From Bacteroidales bacterium (GTDB taxonomy: Bacteria > Bacteroidota > Bacteroidia > Bacteroidales > ML635J-15), in NCBI GenBank assembly GCA_028696755.1, contig JAQVGK010000040.1, forward strand, positions 1-12,582: a stretch of DNA of 12,582 nt. The letters are read 5' to 3'. Position numbers and translations under genes: made by a program. Numbering within the stretch: position 1 is the first letter of the stretch; each line of letters opens with the position of its first letter. Shown in pieces: positions 6,971-12,582 of this stretch. Below the pieces are notes generated by a model. That model worked only from the letters and a program-made list of their open reading frames with translations, made no database searches and was not told where the DNA came from.

Positions 6971-7032
6971 ATGCTTATAAATGGCCAAAGTTAATAAAAA
7001 AGCATCAACTTTGGCCACTTATAAGCACTTTT
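6971..7032. repeat. Hairpin repeat, copy 2 (right end of the ATPase unit)
   Basis: The arms (6972-6992 and 7007-7027) pair over 21 bp with one A/C mismatch at 6981; the 14-nt loop differs from copy 1 by one base. On the plus strand the stem is followed by a T-run (CTTTTTTG). On the minus strand the unit contains TAACTTTG (6986-6993), a TAnnTTTG match whose start would lie about 15 nt before the ATPase ATG, so the repeat may supply that gene's promoter -7 box. No good -33 element was seen. The unit begins about 8 bp after the LytTR gene's stop. Confidence 0.85.
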
Positions 7033-7041
7033 TTGTGAAGT

Positions 7042-7785
7042 TTACTTAAAATTTTTCAAAAATTCATCTTTATAGCCGGGCGAGATATAGATTTCTTTTT
7101 TATCATGCAAAACCACAAATCCACCCAAACTGCGATTAAAAGAAACTACATAGTCGAGATTGATAATATGTGATTTGTGAACACGGACAAAGGGATGAGG
7201 CAAAATATCTTCGAAATGCTTAAGAAAACGACAAACCATCTTTTTTGAACCGTTGCGCAAATAAATGTCGGTAAAATTTCCATTTCCTTGCAAACGAACG
7301 ATGTCTTCCATTTTAACTAGTTCAAAACCTTCGGTAGTTGGTAATGTAACCTGTCTTTTAGCTTGATGTTGTTCTCGAAAATTCTCGACTACTACTTTGT
7401 TTCTGTCGAAAAACTCATTTTTAATAATGTGTTCCTGAACTTTGTTTACTGCAATTATCAGTTCTTCGATGCTAACAGGCTTTAAAAGGTAGTAGGCAGC
7501 GCTTTGATTTAATGCACGAAGAGAATATTCAGAAAATGCAGTAACAAAAATTGTCTCAAAATACAAATCACGACACGATTCAAGAATGTCGAATGCATTG
7601 CCAAAAGGCAATTCAACATCCAGAAAAACAAGCTGCGGTTTAACCAAGTGTAGAATTTCGTTAGCCTGACGTGCATCTGCAGCCTCGCCAACAACTTCAA
7701 TCTGCGGGCAGTATTTGCCAAGATACGATTTTAGTGCCTCTCGCGCCGAAAGCTCGTCCTCAATTATTACGCTTTTTATTTTCAT
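7042..7785 (-). CDS. LytTR-family two-component response regulator
   Basis: This is a DNA-binding response regulator of about 247 residues. The receiver domain (about 1-120) has the acidic pair in IIEDE (7-11), the phosphoacceptor Asp56 in LVFLDVELP, the VTAFSEY switch Thr and the LLKPVS lysine. A linker leads to a LytTR domain (about 145-247), with IVRLQGNGNFTDIYLRNG and FVRVHKSHIINLDYV motifs. The ATG chosen overlaps the kinase stop as TAATG (1-nt overlap), a translational-coupling arrangement; an ATG 6 bp upstream (7791) would add MV. It is therefore in an operon with the kinase and is its likely partner. A direct repeat with LytTR-like geometry lies upstream of the operon (9645-9678), which suggests autoregulation. 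Confidence 0.92.
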   Translation of the reverse strand: MKIKSVIIEDELSAREALKSYLGKYCPQIEVVGEAADARQANEILHLVKPQLVFLDVELPFGNAFDILESCRDLYFETIFVTAFSEYSLRALNQSAAYYLLKPVSIEELIIAVNKVQEHIIKNEFFDRNKVVVENFREQHQAKRQVTLPTTEGFELVKMEDIVRLQGNGNFTDIYLRNGSKKMVCRFLKHFEDILPHPFVRVHKSHIINLDYVVSFNRSLGGFVVLHDKKEIYISPGYKDEFLKNFK

Positions 7786-9590
7786 TACCATGCAATTTTA
7801 ACGATAACGCCTGTTTCGTCTCCCGTTTTCTCGATAATTTCCATATTGATTTTACTCTTGTAAATATCGTTAATCAACTTAATTCTTTCTTTTACATTTG
7901 TTAGACCTCTCGATTCGTGGAGCTTCTGATTTTTGGTTTTCATTGATGCGCTTGCCTCTAGTCCAATACCATTGTCTTCGATTATAACTATGGTATGTGT
8001 GCCCGATTTTGTGAAGCTTAGATTGAGATGTCCTTTAGTTTCTCGGTATCTCAATCCATGCCAAATAGCATTCTCGCAATTTGGTTGAATAATCATGTTT
8101 GGAATTTTCACTAAATCAGAATCAAGCTCGTCGTCAACACTTATGGTATAATCAAACTTATCTGGAAATCGCAGTTTTTCTAGTTCGAGATATTTGCTTA
8201 ACTGGTCAATTTCGGAACTAAGTGACACAAAATCGTTATTAGAATTCTCCATGAATCTGCGCATGAGGTTGGAATATGAGCTCAGATATTTATTTGCCTC
8301 TAACTCGTTGTTGCTTGCAATAAACTGATTAACGCTGTTGAGGCTATTAAATACAAAATGTGGATTCATTTCACGACGTAAGGATTGTAAAGCAATTTGT
8401 TTGTTACGTTTTTTTACCGAATTCCATGCCCATACAATTATTAATGTAAGTAGAATCAGCAAAATCAATGATCCGCCAAGCATCAGGTTATAGTTATTCT
8501 TTCGGCTTATAAGTTCGTCTTGCAATTGTTTTTCTTTTTCGAGTCTTATGATTTTTTCCTCAGTGATCTCGAAAAGTTTTACATCAATCAGACTTGAGTC
8601 TCTCGAGATTAGTGTGTCGAGGCTAGTGATAAAATCGCGGTATAGCTCAAGAATCTTTTCGGAATTCTTAGTTTTTTCGTAGTAATTGGTTAGGGCAATA
8701 AGACTTAGTCTGGCTTCTTTAACATTACCTTTTTCCAAAGCGAGCTTATATGCCGAGATTAATATGTCCAATCCTTCTTCTTCATTTTTTGCAGCAAAAT
8801 AAATATCAGATAACTGTCGCATTTGTTTTACCTGAACTTCGACATCTGCATTCTGATATGATTTTTCAACCACCTGTTTCTGAAGATTTATTGCTTCGGT
8901 GTAGTTTTTTGTTTCGGCATATAAATCTGCCATTTCGCTCTGAATCAGAATTGCATCGGTGCTGTTCCCATCAATACTATTCAAAGCATCCTTATAATTT
9001 GTAATAGCATCGTTAGGATTATTGTTCGACCGATTTATTTCTGCCATTTGATTGTAGGTTTGTACAATATCTCTTTCGTTGCCATTGCTATTGCTAAGAA
9101 AATATGCATTCTGGTTTAAATACTGCATTTCGGTTTCTGGATCGGATTTGCTTTTTGACCTTCCAGCATCGTTATTATTTATTCGTTTTTGTGTTTGATC
9201 ATCAGTATATAAAGATGCTTTTCTGAAATTCTCCGACGCTTCTTCGTCCTTATTTAAAAGCTCTTGCACCTTTGCTAATTCTCTATAATAGTACGATAGC
9301 CGTTCGTTTCCTTTTTTGTTGCGAGATGCAAGTTCTACCGCTTTCTGAAGATAGATTTCGGCTTTTTTATAATCTTTTGTGGCAATTAGTTGCAGAGCAA
9401 GTTGATAATAATCCTCGGCAAGAGAATCATCATCTTTACCTTTACTAAAAGAACTTACCACTTTTTGCGATGCTTGATTTACTCCAGAAGAATTGCTGTT
9501 TCGAGCGACAGAATCGCTTGTGCCATACGATTGCGAAAGCGCTATTAGCGCAACACAGAGGCAAAATATAAGCAAAACTATCTTCTTCAT
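7785..9590 (-). CDS. TPR sensor histidine kinase, His_kinase (LytS/YehU-type)
   Basis: This is a 601-residue membrane kinase. Residues 1-20 form a cleavable signal peptide (ALSQS). Residues 58-320 are periplasmic and composed of degenerate TPR repeats, e.g. YQLALQLIATKDYKKAEIYL (62-81), and further helices near 176-205, 216-245 and 253-285. A charged coiled coil (341-365) precedes one transmembrane helix (about 368-389). The cytoplasmic His_kinase domain has the phosphoacceptor His411 in REMNPHFVFNSLNSV. The ATPase domain has an N box with NCENAIWHG (504-512), a G1 box DNGIG (539-543) and RGLTNVKERI (561-570). All key residues are present. The TPR sensor suggests detection of a peptide, protein or envelope state (inference). 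It is cotranscribed with the LytTR regulator and divergent from the SIMPL/vWA genes. Confidence 0.92.
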   Translation of the reverse strand: MKKIVLLIFCLCVALIALSQSYGTSDSVARNSNSSGVNQASQKVVSSFSKGKDDDSLAEDYYQLALQLIATKDYKKAEIYLQKAVELASRNKKGNERLSYYYRELAKVQELLNKDEEASENFRKASLYTDDQTQKRINNNDAGRSKSKSDPETEMQYLNQNAYFLSNSNGNERDIVQTYNQMAEINRSNNNPNDAITNYKDALNSIDGNSTDAILIQSEMADLYAETKNYTEAINLQKQVVEKSYQNADVEVQVKQMRQLSDIYFAAKNEEEGLDILISAYKLALEKGNVKEARLSLIALTNYYEKTKNSEKILELYRDFITSLDTLISRDSSLIDVKLFEITEEKIIRLEKEKQLQDELISRKNNYNLMLGGSLILLILLTLIIVWAWNSVKKRNKQIALQSLRREMNPHFVFNSLNSVNQFIASNNELEANKYLSSYSNLMRRFMENSNNDFVSLSSEIDQLSKYLELEKLRFPDKFDYTISVDDELDSDLVKIPNMIIQPNCENAIWHGLRYRETKGHLNLSFTKSGTHTIVIIEDNGIGLEASASMKTKNQKLHESRGLTNVKERIKLINDIYKSKINMEIIEKTGDETGVIVKIAW

Positions 9591-9611
9591 TTAGGCTTTT
9601 GTTTTATAATT

Positions 9612-9641
9612 CAAAGTAAATCAATTTTTCAATAAAATCAA
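9612..9641 (-). promoter_or_regulatory. Candidate promoter of the kinase-LytTR operon
   Basis: On the minus strand, TTG (9641-9639), 19 bp, then TTACTTTG (9619-9612) fits the Bacteroidota promoter pattern with one mismatch in the -7 box. The direct repeat at 9645-9678 begins 3 bp upstream of the TTG, the position expected for an activator site. The leader would be about 15 nt. Confidence 0.45.
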
Positions 9642-9644
9642 TGG

Positions 9645-9678
9645 GGTTTCACCAAGTCATATTATGGTTTCACCAAGT
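9645..9678. promoter_or_regulatory. Candidate LytTR operator: 13-bp direct repeat, 21-bp period
   Basis: GGTTTCACCAAGT occurs perfectly at 9645-9657 and 9666-9678, start to start 21 bp, i.e. two helical turns on the same DNA face. LytTR regulators such as AgrA and ComE bind paired direct repeats with this periodicity. The bases do not match the published AgrA/ComE consensus, so the assignment rests on geometry and on the adjacent LytTR gene. Each half also contains the small palindrome GGT-TTC-ACC. Confidence 0.55.
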
Positions 9679-9706
9679 GGTCGATCCTACACAAAAAGTT
9701 TGCCCG

Positions 9707-9714
9707 TAATTTTG
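9707..9714 (+). promoter_or_regulatory. Candidate -7 box for the SIMPL-vWA genes
   Basis: TAATTTTG matches TAnnTTTG. No TTG occurs at the right distance upstream; instead the direct repeat ends 28 bp before it, which would fit an activator-dependent promoter. The transcript would carry a leader of about 90 nt that includes the 9-bp tandem repeat. Confidence 0.4.
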
Positions 9715-9722
9715 TAGTAAGA

Positions 9723-9776
9723 AGTGCCTAGAGTGCCTAAAGTGCCTAGAGTGTCTAAAGTGCCTAAAGTACTTAT
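9723..9776. repeat. 9-bp tandem repeat, six units of AGTGCCTAA/G
   Basis: Six contiguous nonamers occur: AGTGCCTAG, AGTGCCTAA, AGTGCCTAG, AGTGTCTAA, AGTGCCTAA and AGTACTTAT. The first five are nearly identical and the last is degenerate. The tract lies 33 bp before the SIMPL start codon, within the presumed leader. Confidence 0.85.
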
Positions 9777-9809
9777 TTGGGATGAAAATTAATTCTTAAA
9801 TATTATAAT

Positions 9810-10514
9810 ATGAAAAAACTAATTTTTGCAATTTTGATTATCAGCGGATTGGCGCTGAACGCACAGACAAATGTTCCGTACATTGAAGTAACAGGTAGTG
9901 CCGAAATGAGTGTAATCCCCGATGAAATAGAGCTGGAAATTGTATTGGGAAGTCAGTCGAGTATGAAACAATTATCGATTGAAGAGCTTGATAAAAAGTT
10001 TTTCGATGCTCTTAAGGCACACGGCATTCCCGAATCGGCAGCTAAGTTTATTTCGGTTGATAATCCATACTATTGGTATTATTGGTGGTGGGAATATCGT
10101 TATTACACAAATACGAAAACTTACAAACTTAAGCTCGACTGCACAAAGTATGATTTCGCTTTCATTAACGACATTAAGCCCGAGTATATTAGAAGCATTA
10201 GAATAACAAGTAGCACACACTCGCAGATTTCAGAGTATCGCCGACAGGTTAAGGTAGAAGCAATGCTGGCAGCAAAAGATAAAGCAAACGATTTACTGGA
10301 ATGTATCGGACAAAAAATTGGTAAGGTGATAGAAGTGATAGAAGTTCCAGAAACTGTTAATCAGAATTACTGGTACGGGTATTATAATATGCAGAATCTT
10401 ACCTCAAATTGTATTGTGCCGCAATCATCGGGAGAAAGCTCTTCCGCTGGTGAATCGTATGTGCCCGCGATTAAGCTAAGGTATGAGATTAAGGCGAGGT
10501 TTGAGATAATTTAG
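9810..10514 (+). CDS. SIMPL (DUF541) domain secreted protein
   Basis: This 234-residue exported protein has a signal peptide (1-18, cut at LNA-Q or near). The SIMPL/DUF541 signature follows: YIEVTGSAEMSVIPDEIELEIVL (24-46), then the long alpha/beta body with ISEYRRQVKVEAMLAAKDKANDLLECIGQKIGKVIEVIE (140-178), a typical family block, and a closing IKLRYEIKARFEI strand. SIMPL proteins are periplasmic or outer-membrane associated (E. coli YggE, BP26); their biochemical role is unsettled and is linked to oxidative or envelope stress. A notable insert at 87-99, YYWYYWWWEYRYY, has 11 aromatic residues of 13, and a second aromatic patch (YWYGYY) lies at 187-192. It is followed 130 bp later by the vWA lipoprotein gene and probably shares its transcript. 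Confidence 0.9.
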   Translation: MKKLIFAILIISGLALNAQTNVPYIEVTGSAEMSVIPDEIELEIVLGSQSSMKQLSIEELDKKFFDALKAHGIPESAAKFISVDNPYYWYYWWWEYRYYTNTKTYKLKLDCTKYDFAFINDIKPEYIRSIRITSSTHSQISEYRRQVKVEAMLAAKDKANDLLECIGQKIGKVIEVIEVPETVNQNYWYGYYNMQNLTSNCIVPQSSGESSSAGESYVPAIKLRYEIKARFEII

Positions 10515-10596
10515 TCCGAAGACAGACCTGTCAGTGTCCTTCGGACCTGACAGCGTCGCAACGCGCTGGCTTCGGACCTGACAGTGTCGCATCGAG
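10514..10596. repeat. GC-rich repeat block with hairpins and a 31-bp direct repeat
   Basis: CTTCGGACCTGACAG followed by [C/T]GTCGCA occurs at 10539-10560 and 10570-10591, 21 of 22 bases identical with a 31-bp period; a third, partial unit is at about 10526-10538. GTCCGAAG (10514-10521) pairs perfectly with CTTCGGAC (10539-10546), enclosing a second nested stem GACAG-AC-CTGTC (10521-10532). The block starts at the last base of the SIMPL stop codon. There is no U-run, so it is not a simple terminator. Its base composition is far richer in GC than the surroundings. Confidence 0.75.
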
Positions 10597-10644
10597 ACGT
10601 AGAAATTTGTAAAAGAAAAATATAAACTTAAAACAAACAGTATT

Positions 10645-11799
10645 ATGAAAACAACAATTTTGATTATCGCGTTATTTTGCTTGCTTCCTGTTATGAACAG
10701 TTGCGGGAACAGTGCAAATGCTGGCTGGTCATTGTCAACACAACCACAGCCAGAAGATGAGGATGTAAAAATCCAAGTAGCAATTCTATTAGATGCTTCG
10801 AACAGTATGGATGGCTTGATTGATCAGGCGAAATCCAGACTTTGGAACATCGTTAACACTCTTACAACACTAAAGTATAATGGAAAAACTCCTGACATTG
10901 AGATTGCTCTGTATATGTACGGAAATGATGGCTTATCAGAACAGAGTAATTACATTCGTCAGATTTTGCCTTTTACAAGTGACCTAGATTTAATTTCTGA
11001 AAAGCTATTTGCGATTAAAACAAATGGTGGCTCTGAGTATTGTGGTGCAGTGATAGATGATGCTGTAAAAAAACTCGATTGGGATAGTGGCGAGGCCGAC
11101 ATGAAGCTTATTTACATTGCCGGAAACGAGGAGTTTACTCAGGGAAAGATAAATTATAAGGAAGCTATAAGCGCTGCTCGTAAAAAAGGCATTTATGTTA
11201 ACACTATTCACTGTGGCAATTGCGAAGAAGGCGTTTCGGGCATGTGGAAAGATGGCGCCGATAAAGGCGAAGGAAAGTATTTCTGTATAAATTCCGACGA
11301 AAAAGTATTTTATGTAGAAACTCCTTACGATGCCGACATAAACAAGTACAACGAAAAATTGAATAAAACCTATATTTATTATGGTTCAAAAGGCGAGTAT
11401 AGCTACATGAATCAATCGGCGCAGGATGCAAATGCTCTAAGTATTTCAAATTCAAACAGCGCTGAAAGAGCCGTTTCAAAATCAAAAGCAGTTTATTATA
11501 ATTATGAATGGGATTTGGTTGACAAGGCAAAAGATGATCCAGGTTATGTGAAAAAAGTTGATAAGAACACTTTGCCGGAAGAATATCAAAAGCTTTCCGA
11601 AGCCGAACTCGAGAAAGTAATTCAGGAAAAAACTCTCGAACGTCAGCAAATTCAGAATGATATTCAGGAATTATCAAAAAAACGTCAGGCCTATATTGAT
11701 GAGGAGCTAAAAAAAGCCGGTAATCAGGACGATTTTGGTAATGTAATAAATAAATCAATTATCGAATTTGCTGGAAAGAAGGGGTATAAGGCTGAGTAG
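10645..11799 (+). CDS. von Willebrand factor A domain lipoprotein
   Basis: This is a 384-residue envelope protein. The N-terminal hydrophobic segment ends in MNSC, so Cys20 is a probable, if weak, lipidation site. The vWA domain covers about residues 41-230: the metal-site motif DASNSM (50-55, DxSxS), KTNGGSEYCGAVIDDA (125-140) around the conserved Thr/Gly region, and LIYIAGNEEF (155-164) at the strand that usually carries the third metal ligand, here Asn/Glu. Four cysteines (133, 190, 193, 214) may form disulfides. Residues 315-358 are a charged coiled coil (LERQQIQNDIQELSKKRQAY). The MIDAS suggests Mg-dependent protein binding rather than catalysis. It is probably cotranscribed with the SIMPL gene. 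The ATG follows an A-rich leader with no strong Shine-Dalgarno sequence. Confidence 0.88.
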   Translation: MKTTILIIALFCLLPVMNSCGNSANAGWSLSTQPQPEDEDVKIQVAILLDASNSMDGLIDQAKSRLWNIVNTLTTLKYNGKTPDIEIALYMYGNDGLSEQSNYIRQILPFTSDLDLISEKLFAIKTNGGSEYCGAVIDDAVKKLDWDSGEADMKLIYIAGNEEFTQGKINYKEAISAARKKGIYVNTIHCGNCEEGVSGMWKDGADKGEGKYFCINSDEKVFYVETPYDADINKYNEKLNKTYIYYGSKGEYSYMNQSAQDANALSISNSNSAERAVSKSKAVYYNYEWDLVDKAKDDPGYVKKVDKNTLPEEYQKLSEAELEKVIQEKTLERQQIQNDIQELSKKRQAYIDEELKKAGNQDDFGNVINKSIIEFAGKKGYKAE

Positions 11800-11900
11800 A
11801 AATTGAACTTAGAAATTTTTTAAGATCCTTGGTAGTAAGCACCCCAAGTTTTGTGGCATAATGCGGGGATGACATGTTGGGCTACACTAACGCAAAGTGA

Positions 11901-11936
11901 ACTTGTCGCTCTCTGCGTTCGCTCCAAGTTTTTTTT
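11901..11936. repeat. Dispersed intergenic repeat, copy B (ACTTGTC...CCAAGT)
   Basis: This is the partner of 987-1022 in the same orientation, about 10.9 kb away. Twenty-nine of 36 positions match; differences are mostly in the middle. It is followed by GTTCGTGTTAATT, echoing the TTCGTG/TTCACG hairpin sequence that follows copy A. Confidence 0.6.
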
Positions 11937-11984
11937 AACCGTTCGTGTTAATTACCTTCGGTGAGGGCTAAAGCCGTTTGTAAT

Positions 11985-12063
11985 AAGGCATCAGCAAAAT
12001 TGGCTTCGCCGAGCTTCGGTTCGTTAATTCGCGTTAAGGTTTAAGAAGGCGTCAGCAAAAATT
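11985..12063. repeat. Short direct repeat AAGGCRTCAGCAAAATT
   Basis: AAGGCATCAGCAAAATT (11985-12001) recurs as AAGGCGTCAGCAAAAATT (12046-12063), with one substitution and one extra A, 61 bp apart. Between them lie CTTCGCCGAGCTTCGG-like stems and TTAATTCGCGTTAA. Confidence 0.6.
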
Positions 12064-12242
12064 CTTTAGTTAATTTAGCATATTCTTTACTACTTCTAGT
12101 TGGATATCACTTGCAATTTGTCGAATTGCCTGATAATCAACTGTTTGCGAAGATCTGTGTTGGTGGCAATACTAAGGATTTTTTATTTTTCATTAAAATA
12201 AAATTAGAAAAATACTGTTATCTTTAAGTTTTGATTTAATCT

Positions 12243-12582
12243 ATGAATACAGATATAAATATTAAATTATTTGTGCTTTTAATTATTTTGATTGTAGCAC
12301 TTTCTTGCACTAAGCAAGTGGAAATTGAAATTCCAGTTGTTCCTCCGCGTCCAGTAGTAAATGCATTTTTTAGCCCAGACAGTAATTTAAGTATCAATTT
12401 GTGTAAATCATCTGGTGTTTTTGAAACTAATTTCCCGGAAATTCCAAATGCAATTGTTGTTTTATATTGTAATGACGCTTTTGCTGACACTTTAATCTAT
12501 TCTGGTAATGGAAATTATAACTCAAATCACATTCCAACGGCAGGGAATAGTTATAAGATATCTGTTTTTACAGATGAATTTG
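12243..12582 (+). CDS. DUF4249 family lipoprotein (partial, 5' end)
   Basis: The ATG at 12243 opens 113 codons to the window edge without a stop. The start MNTDINIKLFVLLIILIVAL is a type II signal peptide ending in ALSC, with Cys22 lipidated. The mature N-terminus VEIEIPVVPPRPVVNAFFSPDS (26-47) and the following NLSINLCKSSGVFE are the recognisable opening of DUF4249 proteins, which then continue with VVLYCNDAFADTLIYSGNGNYNS-type strands. In Bacteroidota such lipoproteins are usually encoded beside a TonB-dependent receptor and are thought to work with it at the outer membrane; that partner would lie outside this window. There are no SD-like bases before the start; the leader is AT-rich. Confidence 0.85.
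   Translation, partial: MNTDINIKLFVLLIILIVALSCTKQVEIEIPVVPPRPVVNAFFSPDSNLSINLCKSSGVFETNFPEIPNAIVVLYCNDAFADTLIYSGNGNYNSNHIPTAGNSYKISVFTDEF

Larger units (their letters stand above)
5494..7032. mobile_element. Candidate mobile cassette: ATPase/nuclease-like gene between hairpin repeats
   Basis: The outermost 26 bp at each end (5494-5519 and 7007-7032) are perfect inverted repeats, beginning AAAAGTGCTTATAAGTGG. They enclose 1539 bp that contain a single gene filling nearly the whole interior. Each terminal repeat is also one arm of a hairpin, so each end carries a subterminal inverted copy as well. The outer arms are identical whereas the inner arms have several differences. No target-site duplication is evident outside the ends, and no known transposase fold is present, although the gene has a PD-(D/E)XK-like C-terminus. 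Mobility is inferred; simple repeat capture around a resident gene is the alternative. Confidence 0.45.
11800..12242. other. Gene-free stretch with mixed intergenic repeats
   Basis: This 443-bp gap holds no convincing gene. The left half (11860-12063) is a patchwork of repeats: the second ACTTGTC...CCAAGT element, small stems GGCT-AA-AGCC (11966-11975) and ACC-TTC-GGT, TTAATTCGCGTTAA-type sequence, and a direct repeat at 11985/12046. From 12070 to 12171 (minus) a 33-codon open frame ends DYQAIRQIASDIQLEVVKNMLN-stop; it reads like a protein end but has no body and is probably chance or a remnant. The last 60 bp are AT-rich and presumably contain the promoter of the DUF4249 gene; I saw only a near match, TATCTTTA, near 12220. 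Confidence 0.65.

Noticed and set aside
6965..7018. 18-residue N-terminal extension of the ATPase
   Set aside because: The extension is encoded by the hairpin repeat; family members start at the MALIGRENEKR-type residue, and a -7 box inside the repeat would start transcription downstream of it.
9723..9776. CRISPR-like array
   Set aside because: The units are 9 bp and contiguous, with no spacers; it is a plain tandem repeat.
11204..11758. 184-codon open frame antisense to the vWA gene
   Set aside because: It is the shadow of a well-supported lipoprotein gene; composition is irregular and no domain is recognisable.

Overview
The window is AT-rich DNA from a member of the Bacteroidota, probably a free-living or gut-type relative of the Bacteroidales/Marinilabiliales; the order is a guess. 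The evidence is a gingipain-type C25 protease with a type IX secretion C-terminal tail, a DUF4412 secreted protein, a DUF4249 lipoprotein, a membrane His_kinase paired with a LytTR regulator, an Arch_ATPase/DUF234 gene, and promoter-like TTG/TAnnTTTG pairs instead of sigma70 boxes. TAA and TAG both serve as ordinary stops, so the genetic code looks standard.

Layout: bases 1-3014 are on the minus strand: a 13-codon gene start at the left edge, a DUF4412-like exported protein, a DUF2461 protein and a lipoprotein with a probable jelly-roll fold. Bases 3170-5476 (+) hold a C25 cysteine protease whose domains are all present but which is cut by one in-frame TAA at 4088-4090. Bases 5494-7032 form a unit in which one ATPase/nuclease-like gene (minus) lies between two near-identical ~55-bp hairpin repeats whose outer arms are perfect 26-bp inverted repeats; this is a candidate mobile cassette. 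Bases 7042-9590 (minus) are a translationally coupled LytTR response regulator and TPR sensor kinase. Divergent from the kinase, on the plus strand, are a SIMPL (DUF541) protein and a von Willebrand A lipoprotein (9810-11799). The window ends inside a DUF4249 lipoprotein that starts at 12243.

Regulation: the 219-bp region between kinase and SIMPL gene holds a perfect 13-bp direct repeat with a 21-bp period, the two-helical-turn geometry typical of LytTR binding sites. It lies just upstream of a candidate promoter in each direction. My best reading is that the kinase/LytTR pair controls itself and the SIMPL-vWA envelope genes from this site.

The intergenic spaces are unusually rich in different repeat families: a 7-bp tandem repeat (1947-2037), a 9-bp tandem repeat (9723-9776), a 31-bp-period GC-rich repeat (10514-10596), a dispersed ACTTGTC...CCAAGT element present at both ends of the window (987 and 11901), and long hairpins. 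No tRNA, rRNA, CRISPR array or transposase gene was recognised.
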